From Amblyornis subalaris (Eukaryota; Chordata; Aves; Passeriformes; Ptilonorhynchidae): a DNA stretch of 64,000 bases. Below, piece after piece: positions 25,246-36,142 of the stretch; the stretch's first letter is position 1, and every line of letters begins with the position of its first letter. The translations under genes were made by a program, and so were the position numbers. The DNA is taken from positions 4,420,697 through 4,484,696 of the forward strand of contig JACAXG010000014.1 of the NCBI GenBank assembly GCA_018881555.1, written 5' to 3'. The notes below the pieces were generated by a model. It made no database searches, was not told where the DNA came from, and worked only from the letters and a program-made list of their open reading frames with translations.

Positions 25246-28200
25246 ACAGGAGGAGCAGGGCTGCAGCACAGAGATGCTGTGGATGCTCTATCAGCCACCA
25301 TGGTGACCCTCCACCACCTCTGCCAGGTCGACAGCACGCCCCAGTATCTAGCTGTAAATTCAGACTTCCAACAAAGCCAAGAGCTATCAAATTTTAATGC
25401 TCTATTAATGGCACAACTCTATCTGAATTCCAGGAGGCATTCTCCAGCTAGTAAACCTAATCTTCTACCCATGACTTTTCAATTTGCTGCTGTGATATAG
25501 GTGCATCCTGCTCCTCTGAACAGCGAGGATGAGATTGCTCTCTCCTTTCGTGTGATACAGGAGCACCTGTCCCATTTACAATCCCTTCTGCCTGTCTATT
25601 TCTTGCAAATACACCACTGAAAACACTCTGGGATTCTCCTGTAACAGTGTGTGAGTACTCGGTGGTTCACAAGAGTGATTTTTTATTACAGTCATTTGCT
25701 CCCTGACTCCTAAAGAGATTTAATGTAGATGCACAATGCTCACAAGAGAAAATAGTCTCAATCTTACAGGAGATTCTCATTTGAACCTCGACCCCAGGAC
25801 TGACACCATCCATTTCCAAGGTATTGAGAAGAAAATAGAGATTAAGAGATTAAGAAGGACAAGAAAACACCACAGAAAGGGCTTTGCTCCTTGTACAGCT
25901 GATGGGCACCAGCACCACACAGGATCCACCACCAGGCCCTTCTGTGATGGTCGCTTGTCTATCAGACAAGTCCCTCACTCATCTCTTCACATCACTGCTG
26001 CCTCTGTTCTCAGAGCCCCCATCTCTGGCTGTTCTCAAAGCAGGCAGGAAAAGCAGAGCTGACTGGGTAAAATGCTGTTTATTTAGGTGGCACAATTGAA
26101 CCCTCACGCTACGCTGAGCTCAGCTGACCTGACACATCAAAGCCCCTGACTGCTTTCCAAGCGCTGACAGCAAGGACCTCGCCGCAGCAATGCTGACAGC
26201 ACTTGCNGAAGCACCAGGACATACAGCACCACTAACAAACCCACAGTTACAGATGAGAAGGGAAAAGAAACCACAAAAAGTGATGCTTACCGAAGAGGAG
26301 GATGTTTTTGGCACAACAGGCGCACTACAACGCTGTAATGGTCTTCCCTGACGTCACCATCAGTTCTCCCTGGACCAAAAATGACCACTTTGCCAGTAAA
26401 AGCAGGAGAGCAGGGTACATAGCAGCTGGGGCTTTTTGGGTGACACATTATCTGGCCATGGCAACACACTCATGGGTTGGGGTCAGAGCATGGCACCCAC
26501 TGGGCCTTGCTGTTTGCTGGGAAAAAGGGGCCACAAGTCCTGCTGCTCCTATAGCAAGCCCATACCACTGCATATACCCTTTCCAGAAAACTACATACTT
26601 TTGGACATTTGGGAGATGAAGGAGCAACAGAATTCAGTCATTCCTCTCAACAGAGGGAATATGTTTTAAGCGAACAGCCAAAAAAGCAAAGGGGGATGAG
26701 GCCAGGGACGCAAAGCAATTGTCTCATGGAGTTTAGTCTTTAATTAAAAGGGTTGAGCAGAATGTTTCAAACACCACATGGGCATAATTTAGAGAGCAGT
26801 TTGTAAGATGAGTTTTCATCTTCAGCGTGGGCTTTCATGTATTAACAACAAATAGAATTTTTATATTATTTCCACGAACACAAGCCTTTGTAAAAATCCC
26901 AGCTTTTTCATAGTGGCACAGCCGAGGTTCATATCAAACCGTCCGTACAAAAGTCATTCTGTGAAGATCACAGCTAAGTCCCAGGTATTCCATCAAAAAA
27001 ACCAGCATCTTTCAAAGCCATTCTGAAAAAAGACTCTCATTTTCTTACAGTAAGAAGCTCGTGATGCAGACAGATATGAGCGGAGCAGGATCTGGCCTGG
27101 GGACACAAGCATGCCACAAACTGTGGAGGGCACAGGGAGATCTCTGACCCCACTTGTTCCCCTTCATTTAAAACCAGCACCAAGTTTTTCTACCCATACC
27201 AGTATATTTTAAAGGGTGCTTCCCTAATCACCTCCAGCTAAAATTCACTGTGCTCCTAGTGCATCATCTCTCACACGCTCTTCCTGTCCCTTGCTCTCCC
27301 TGTGGGGCCACTGGGAGATTGAGCAGTGTGGTCCCTAACAGAGTACTGAATGTTGTAATTAATGCAAGGTTACCAGATCAAGGTGTTTTCTGACAGAGAC
27401 CCACCCTATTTCCCTTGTGGGGTGGTTCACTGAAGAGTACAAGGCTGTGCCTGTAACCAAGTGTATTCCCAAACAACAAACTGCCACCCTTCCCAGGTTT
27501 TAAAACCTGCTCCCATGGTGGGGCACATGCCATAAATTCATGGGAGCAAGAGCAGCCTCTGCTCCCTCTTAGGGACAGCTCCCTTGCTCGCTAGTCCTGA
27601 CCCTTCCATATGCACAGCCAAAAACTGGTTCAGGACTGAGTCTTCTCCATGAGGATATGATCTCCCCCAAATACTACAGGAATGAGGAGCCAGTGCCAGT
27701 GCTCAGAGCTGTCAGCAGCCCTACGAAGCTCCTCCTCAGTTCCAGGCACATCTGCCTGCAGAGACCCATACCTGTGGAGCCCTCCTGGAGCAGGGGACCT
27801 GGGTCCCCCATGACCCCTCTCCTTACCAAGGACCTCCCCCAGAGCTTCACAAGGCTGACAAGCCCATTCAGAAACCCCCTGGGGAGTCAGGACCAGCTAG
27901 AAAATGTGGTTTTGGCATCAGTTACCCAAGTAATGTAATAAAGTGAGCAATGTCCCCACTGGGCTGACGGCACAGAAAGGTCAACAGCCCTGATCACACC
28001 AAAACCACGTGGCACCACAGAAACATTCAGTTCTTCAATCCTAGTCCTGTGCTTTGACCACATACATCTGCCCCTTTTCAAGCTGTAGCCCACTAGGCGT
28101 TATCTGACTAATCCTGCAACAAGGAAGCCTCAACAGTTCCCTTTTCCACAAACAAAAGTTCTCATCACCACAACTCAATGACTTAAACAGCAAAAAAAAG

Positions 28201-30308
28201 TCACAAGGAGCCTCTGTTGAAAGCCCTTCCAAGAGAGATGCCAAATTAATTACCAAAGCACCACAGAGTCCAAAGTGATTCCAAATGTATGAACATGGCA
28301 AGAGATGAGTCATCTCAGGAAATGCCAGGAGCTCCTCTGTCACCAGCCACAAGACCAGGTCAGTCTTTGCTCCAGATAGGAAAAAAATACTGGATAATCT
28401 GAAATGGACCACACCAGTCACTGGACAGGAGGTAGCAGAACATTAGGATGGCCTGCAAAATCTGTTTGCATCACTGAGAAAGAAATAGAGATGTTTTTCA
28501 ATGTGCTGCTGTGCAGGAGAAGCATCCTACTTCCTTCCTCATCATCGCTTCAGAGAGCGCACAAAGAATGCTCCTCCAAGAGTGAATTATTTAGGCAGTC
28601 ATCTCAGCAAGTTATTTCCGCTCATTTCCGAGGAACAATACTGCTCAACCTGGGATTTAAACCAGCAGCAAGGAAATGGTGCCCAGTTGACTCCAACTCC
28701 AGAAAACAAGCAGAGGACAGACAGAGAACACCACGAAACCACCAGCAATAGAGGAGGATGCAGCACACTCTGGACGCGGCTTAAACATGGACATGCAACC
28801 ACAGGAGCTGCAGCTCTCCATAAAAAACTGCTCCATCTTCATATCCTGTGAAGGAATGAAGGAATGGAGTTTTTCCTCCTAGAAGACAGCTGGGTTTTCT
28901 ACTTTCACGTGAATTGCTCTTAGCTTCTTGTGACAGTGTAGAGCAACCAGAGGATGCTGCGAGTTAAACCTCACCATTTGTCTGTAAGTTTTACGAGGGA
29001 ACAGGGCTGCCAAATCAGAGCACCACAAAGTGAGGATGTGACAGCTGTAACTAGGGCAATTTCAGTCAGGGAAAGATATAAATAAATGAAGAAATGGAAG
29101 AAAAAACAGATAAACTGTATATTACAGGAGGGAAGGGAAGCAAGAAATGCAGCTACTACTCAAGACACAAGTTGGCTATTTGTCTATTTAATGCTCTCTT
29201 GAAATCATTATTGTATTCCTTGAGTGCCTAATGCACAATTGTTTAAGAGCAGACTGGGAGAGGGAAGAGAGAAAATTGCAGGTCAAAGCATAGCACCTGC
29301 TTGCCTGATTGCAGTCTTTTTGCAAGATACAGAACCCCAGCTAGGACTTGGCCAAAGCCCCCAGCAGTGCTGATGGAGGCACACACGTAGCTCCCCATGT
29401 TTACGGAGATGGTTTCAAGTCTCAAGCACGGGAATCCTGCATGGAAAAAGTCTGTGCTGCAATGTGACACCCAAAGCAGGCAACANCCTGACACCCCGAC
29501 CCTGATTCGCTCTAAATTCATGGGGAATCAAAGAGGCTCTGTAATGAGACTCCTGGAAAATCAGATCTACCTGAGCATTTCCCAAAACAGAGGCCAAGCC
29601 TCTCTGCTGCCATNGAAGTCCTGTTATAAAACATGAAGCTGGAGGGAAAAAAACCATAATCCCAGAACTGTCAGTAAATTTAGACGTGCAGCCATTTAAT
29701 AGGATTGCAATCCTTTTCAAGAAAAATTTTCACAAGAAACACTCTGAGAATTAAAAATAGATTCAGAGTCCATCTAGCTCCAGCCCTTTATCCTCTTGAC
29801 TTTCTCAGCATCAAAAAAATGCACTTTTACAGCCAGAGAACCCTCAGTATATGTGGACAGCCTGGAAGCAGAGCTGAACCCTGGTGGCCAACAAGCTAGT
29901 GCTGAGGAGTGTATTTTTAAAACCTGCACTTTTCAAGGTTTTGGCAGCATTTCCTTTCTCATNGTGACCTCATCACAATTATTTTTCTGTTTCTGCTCCA
30001 GACCAGCTATCACAGTGGTCTCTATCAGGAACTCTGTGGTCCTGCCAGGTCCATGTTATCTAGAGTCAAGATGTCCNGTAACCAGTCCCCAAGTCCATGT
30101 CAATATGCAGCAGAACCTCCTGCTGGGGATGCTTGGGCTGTAGATCCTGAGCCAAGGACTCCACGTTTGCCGTCCAGAAGCGCCCACGTCAGCTAATGAA
30201 GACGTTTATTGAAGACAATTCCTGTCTGCCCTCCTCACCTGCTGCCCAGACCATTCCCCATTGTAGGGCAGCCAGTGCCCATCCGACTGAATGGGAACAG
30301 CAGCTGGA

Positions 30309-30475
30309 CACGACCTTGAGCNGTCCCCAAGCGCTGGAGCTGCACCCACAGGCAGGTTCCTGGTCACGGGCGGCAGCTCAGCCCCCNACCCGCCCGCGCT
30401 TCCCGTGACCCAGTTCTGCGCCGCGAAACTGGATTATGGCTCTCATTGATCCACTTGGTTTTCCGCTTCGATTTC
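30309..30475. promoter_or_regulatory. Small CpG cluster
   Basis: About a dozen or more CG dinucleotides in about 165 bp, densest at 30362-30425. It includes an exact 9-bp inverted repeat, GGTCACGGG (30362-30370) and CCCGTGACC (30402-30410). It is too short for a standard CpG island. It could be an unmethylated regulatory element or only a GC-rich remnant. Confidence 0.3.
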
Positions 30476-30728
30476 GCTGGTGGAGCAGAGAAAGAGGTCA
30501 TCCCTCTCTGCCATGTCTGCTGAGGCAGCTCCCTACCTACCAAAGAGGGCAGCTTATCTCCTTGGAGCTCCTTGCTAGTAACCAAGAGCCAGACAGCAAA
30601 AATATCTTGGAACGGTTAAAAACAGAAAGTGTGACAAGATGTGTTCCTGGATACACAGAGCACCTTCCCAATCTGTNCTCGCAAGGCTTAAAAAAGGGCT
30701 GCCAGTACATACTACAGACAGTATTTTA

Positions 30729-30758
30729 TATTATCTTTACAGTGATGTAAAGATAATA
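30729..30758. repeat. 12-bp perfect hairpin, 6-nt loop
   Basis: TATTATCTTTAC (30729-30740) and GTAAAGATAATA (30747-30758) are exact reverse complements around the loop AGTGAT. The stem is AT-rich. The next outer pair is unknown because 30759 is N. Confidence 0.85.
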
Positions 30759-33700
30759 NCATCCATCACCAAGATGCTGATGATGTGCTGAAGGACAGAG
30801 TTTTATTGTCAGCAGGAGATACCCATCGCAGCTGAAGATTCTGTAATTACTGTTTCTTAACAGAAAATGGAAGATTTATTGTTCACATAATAGTCAATGA
30901 AGGTCTTTTCTGGAGTAGAATAGTGGTTTACTTACCGGCCTTCATCTGTGTGTCACATTGTATTATACAAGATTAAATAGTTTAATTTTTCAAATTGGGA
31001 TTTTAGGGAATGTGTAGCTTGTCCAGCAGTAATTATAAGGACAGAGGCTACTTGTACTCTCTGCTGTGCCCTCCCCAGTCAGCTGGTACAGGGGTACCAG
31101 GGGGTACTCTCTCTTCCAACACAGACAGTTTCTGGCTGTATTTCTTTAAGTTATGAAACCACAGGTAGAGAAGATTTATATTCTGTCATTGGATAAAGGT
31201 CTTCAGCTGAGATCAAAGCAGTTAGCTATAATTGCAGAGAAAAGGTTGCAAAACAAATCCTAATTTATCAGTAGGGGTTTTTCACCTCCTTAAAGTATGT
31301 GCCATCTACAGTAGGCAGCAGAGACAGAAAGGCAGGAAAAAAATCATCCATCATTAGAGAAGCTGCCCTCATTCACTGTTTTGCCATTAGCCACAACAGA
31401 AGCCCTAAACACAAGACAAAATCTCAGTGTTGTGTATTATGTGTCTCCCTTAAAAAATGTCTTTTAAACGAACACTGCAAGCACAAACTCAGGGATCCCA
31501 CCACTGCAACATTTCTGCCTTCTCTCCAGCCTCTTTCTCCAAGCTTCTTGCTAAAGATGAGACCAGACTGTTTAATTCCCCTAGAAATTTCAGGAGAAAT
31601 CACAATTCCAAACAGAGGCAGAAAACAACAGACAAAGACCACAGGATCAAACGACTCCAAACTGAAGATGGAAAAAGACTAATGGGAAATAAAGAGCATC
31701 ATTTATAAATGAGAGCAATTAATCACCAGCAGGGATTGATGGACGAGCAGTGGAACCGCTGATGCTTGAAGGATTTACACCAAAATTAAAAGTTTGATCT
31801 GAATAAGCTGCCCAAGCTGCAGCTGTACCACACTGCATGAATTAACAGGTGGAGTCCATCATCTGCCAGATGGCCAGGTAGGTCCAACCACCTCGAAATC
31901 CAGGATTTCTCACTGGGGGAGAGGCTGGAAGCAGAGGACTGACCCATCTCTGTGCTAACCCACACGATGCCATCCTGCTGCCCAGCCCAGCACCAAGGAG
32001 GAGATGCAGTGTAACCCATCTGCCTGCAGATAGGCACCACCCCACCACTTCAACCCTCCTCAGAAACTAAGGCTAATTCAGCTGTTGCACAAACTTTTGG
32101 GACCAGGCTGAATTCCCACTTGTGAACGTACTATGGGAGTTTGGTCATCACTTAAGCAGTTCTTCAGTGCAGGGGAATACAGGAATGAAGAAACAGTGGA
32201 AAGAGAAAGCCCAGCCATCATATAATCAACCACCAGAAACACACAAGGCAAAAGGGAGGTACTCTCCCCTTTTACCTCAGCCTAGCATTAAAAAGACATG
32301 ATACATTCCAAACTATAAGCCTCTATGAATGAAAAACTGGCAGAGTCAATAAAATGTGAAGTAAGCCTAATTCATTTTTACTATATGACCTACTTTCAGC
32401 AGGTTTTGATTCACATGAGCAGCTAGAGCTTCAAGGTGGTGATTCGGCAAGGTCTGTTCATTAAAGTCATTCTTTTCTTTATGGCTTTCAGCTTCAGGGG
32501 ATAAGAAAACACATTTCTGTCAGAGGCATTCGCCAAAAAGATCCCCCCAGCACAAATGCTGCAGCAGCCAGGGAAAAAACGAACATGAATGTAAATGCTG
32601 CTTCAGAACCGAAAGATGATGGGAATGAAGAAAAACTTAATTGCTGGAGGTGATGCCTCCTCCACTGTGCTCGAACACCCACTGGGTCCCACCTGAAGCC
32701 CTGCAGGGTGGGCAGGGATGCTCTGGGGGGGAGCAGGGTGATGGTCCCTGCTCCCCAAGCAGCCCCTTGCTGCAGCCATGACTCAGCTGCCTGCCTCGAG
32801 GTGTCTTGACACCATGGATCCATCTCTCCCTACGAAGGAACAGTGCCTGTTTGCTCTNACAGGCCAGGATGTGACCCCAAGGTGCAGCGCTGGGACCCCT
32901 GTACGACCACTCTGGCAGCAGCAAACCCTCGGGGCTTCCCCGCAGCGCTCCCTCCCACCCTCTTACACTCTGGTAATTGATACAGCCCTGACAACTTCAA
33001 AATTAATTCCCCCCCCTCCACTGTCTCCTCAGGAAAAAAAAGGAATTTGAAATAATCTGTTGGCTCCTAGCTGGCTCCAGCTAGTCCTGGAGCAATAACT
33101 GGGGCTGGATCTTAGATAAAATGCTGCAGAAAGTAGTTTTCTATTTTGATTGGAGCATCCTCTCACCCCTGATTCTAAANGGGTTGTTCATGTGCTTGGG
33201 CAGAGCATATAAATAACCACATCAGGACCGAATACGGACAAGATTGAGCATGGATTGATTTATCCTTAAATAACCACAGAGGTGATCTCCTCTCCTCACT
33301 GCAACACCAAGCAAGCTGGGTGCCTCACCTCTACNCTGCCCAGAATTTGCAATCCTGTGGGAAGCTCAAGTTAACCAAGAGAGGTCATTTGCTTTGTAAG
33401 CAGATACCTCACTCTATTCAAAATAATATGTGTTTTGACATCTCCCTGGCTAACCCTGACATCAGGGTAGCTATTCCAGAATAGCATCCCTATTACCTGC
33501 ACTGCCTGGGGCAGCCAGGGATCCCGTGGGGCGGGAAGGATGGATGAACATATGGATCCCTCCACCGCAGCTTTCACTGTCTGCTCAGTCCTAGCTTCAA
33601 GGACCTCCAACATTACACAAAATTAGCAAGAAACAGTATTTTGACCAAGGCTGTGAACACTGTACCAGGACAACACAGCTCTGCAGGTGAGCCTGGAGTG

Positions 33701-34894
33701 AGCCACCCCTTGCCAAAGTCAGNGCAGCAGAGATCAGTTACCCACCCTTCAGAACAATCTGCCAAAATAACAGTAATTAGAAAATAAAGGGTTCATTTCT
33801 GTCCTCCTCTTGGGCTGCTGGCTGACAGCTTTGCTCCAGCCGGAGCAGAGGGCACAGTCACCTCGGCAGCCACTGCCACGAGCTGCTCCCACAAAGGGCA
33901 CTCCACGTTCCTCCAGGAACAGCCAAGGCTTCACCTCGGGCCAGGGCAGGAAAAGGCATCTGGCTGAGAAAGAGGAGCCTTGGAAGACCTCTCATTAAAT
34001 GTCTCGGTGTGGAGTGAGCAGAGCTAGGTGGAACAGCAGCAGCTCCTGCTGCAGAGACACGTTAAAAACAAAGCAAAATCCCAGAACGGGAACCAAAGCT
34101 CAAAAATCCTGCATGTTCCCCAGACAGGTATTGTGTTATACACACATTTTACCATGAAGAGGAAAAAAAAAGAAAAAAGGAATTTAATTTTTTTCTACAA
34201 GGAAACCATCATTTGAATATTTTGGCTCAGAAGAATTTCCTTCCGTCATCACAAAAGCAAAGGACCTGTGAGAATATGTCCTTCCTGCAAAAACGGGGAA
34301 AACAATTTCTGGTTTGAGGCTAAAAAATGAACTCATAAACCCTCTAAAGCTCAACTGAATAAAATGCCATGAGAGCTTTTAGGCAGAGCTGAGCCTGACC
34401 TTAAGCCTGGCCTGGCTAACCGTAGNCTTCTCATGAGATTAAATGAAAAGGAAAAAAAATAAAAATCATGCCCTCTGCCTTTCTGTTCTGATGGACACAC
34501 CCTCCTGGCATCAGCCCTGGCTTGCCATCAGTCATTACATTTGAGACTTAACTTACTTCTGTTCACCTTGAAGCAAACATTGCAGCTATACAAATGAATA
34601 TTTTCCATATTTTGAATGCAAATGGAGGATTATTCAAAAATAAGTTGCTCTCAGCCTCCTAAGAGACACGGAAAGGTCACAGAGCAGGCTGCAGAATATT
34701 TTCCCAGCCTTCCTCAAAAATATTTAAACTTACATGATTTCTCTATTTTAAGGCCTTCTCTGAGACTTCTTCCCAAAAGTTCCAAAAAATAATCAATTCA
34801 AACGAAACCGCTTCACGAGAAGAGGACACGTAAGGACAAGCAAGTGCGGGCAGGAAAATAGATTTCGGTACTTCTATGAACTCTGGCAGCAAAG

Positions 34895-35300
34895 ACACGG
34901 GCAGATGGGAGCAGCAGCGAGGGAGCTCAGCCCAGCAGATCCCGTCCCCAGCGGGAGGGTGCCCAGGAGTGCCACCCAGCACCGGGCACCTGGCTCCAGA
35001 GACACCATTCCCATTCCTCAGTCTCGCTGGAGAGACTCGTGCGGAGGCACGGGCTGCTCCAGGCGGCATCCCGGACCACGGGTGGGAGACACCGGGCTGG
35101 AAAGGAGAGCGGAGAGGGGGATGAGGGGATGTGGAAAGCAGGGCAGCCCTCCGGCCTCGCCGGGGGCCGGGGAGCTGCCAAGGCTGTCAGCGGAGATGCT
35201 GCAGGATGGCGTTCGCTCGGCTCGGCACGGGAGCGGAGCTGCCTGTGAGTCACAGCTCTGCACCGCTCGGCCCCGCTTCCCTCCCCTCCCGACTGGCTTC
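34895..35300. promoter_or_regulatory. CpG island inside TNIK intron 2
   Basis: Seen: by eye about 30 CG dinucleotides lie in roughly 400 bp of about two-thirds GC. The flanks on both sides are AT-rich and CpG-poor. This is the densest CpG patch in the window. It contains a perfect AP-1 site (TGAGTCA, 35246-35252) and, on the plus strand, an ATG in strong Kozak context followed by a GTGAGT donor (35206-35250). Known: CpG islands in vertebrates usually mark promoters, including orphan intragenic ones. Inference: this may be an alternative or antisense promoter. The exact limits are my estimate, and no TATA box is evident. Long open frames across it (plus and minus) are expected from GC richness and are not called as genes. 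Confidence 0.55.
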
Positions 35301-36096
35301 GGGATTACATGTATTATTATTCCTCTCTCCTTTCTTTGGGTTTTTTTTTTCCTTTGCCTCACTGGCTGTTTCACCGCTCGCCAAAATACCTTCTGCTCCA
35401 GGGAGAGAGCTGCGGAGGGTGAAAGCTGGGGCTGAGGGCGAGCCTGCCAGCCCCAGTCCCAGCCCCAGTGGAGAGGCATCTGGGATGTGGACTTTCATTN
35501 TCTACTCATTCCATCAGAAACTCCTTGTAGGAGATTTGATAGTTCACGTAAAGCTGCAGTAACANGGCAGGTTTTCAGTGTTTGNTTCACAACACTAACT
35601 TGGGGCTCTAAAAGCCTCTAATTCTTCTACNAGCTCCTGGCTAATGGGATGTCTCCAATCTTCCCAGGGGGTTCCTTTGTGCAGAGACTCAAGTAACCTC
35701 TGGCACAGCCTGAAGACATTCTTGTTCTTTCCCTTGACCTTAAAAAAATAAAATAAAATCTCTAATAATTAATATTAAACTGAGTTTACAGAGCCAGGTA
35801 GACTAAGTGGCAGTCCTGCTGATATCTATGGGAATGTGCCTCCCCAGAAGTTGACAGGAACAAATTCACAGTGTTGCTCTCCAGGTACCACAGTTCAGTG
35901 CAGATCTTTGTGCTGTGAGTCCATTTCTCAGGATGGTATTGGATGAAGATGAAGGATAGGGATGTGCTCCAGCTGGGACATGATGCACCAAGTGATAGCT
36001 AACACAGCCATTGCTGCTGTGGTTNATGCACAAATATGCTGGGGTTTGAAAGGGCAACGGAGTGTAAATCATCTATGTTCAGTGTTTCCATGGGAC

Positions 36097-36142
36097 CCAC
36101 CATATCCCAGGTTATGGGGAAAGAGCCATAACCTGGTGGTGG
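36097..36142. repeat. Extended hairpin, 11 bp + 6 bp
   Basis: CCAGGTTATGG (36107-36117) and CCATAACCTGG (36126-36136) pair perfectly around an 8-nt loop. Beyond a one-sided four-base bulge, CCACCA (36097-36102) pairs with TGGTGG (36137-36142). Total span is 46 nt, which is shorter than a normal pre-miRNA. Confidence 0.8.

Larger units (their letters stand above)
25246..34894 (-). other. TNIK: TNIK intron 2, 25.2-34.9 kb
   Basis: Contains an AT-rich candidate conserved block (26760-26970), the CpG cluster with a 9-bp inverted repeat (30309-30475) and the 12-bp hairpin (30729-30758). I see no other exon, repeat or RNA gene. Confidence 0.65.

Noticed and set aside
34905..35479. Overlapping long open frames on both strands (176, 143 and 153 codons)
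   Set aside because: They sit on the CpG-rich patch, where stop codons are rare in every frame. The products are low-complexity P/R/G/A-rich and resemble no family.
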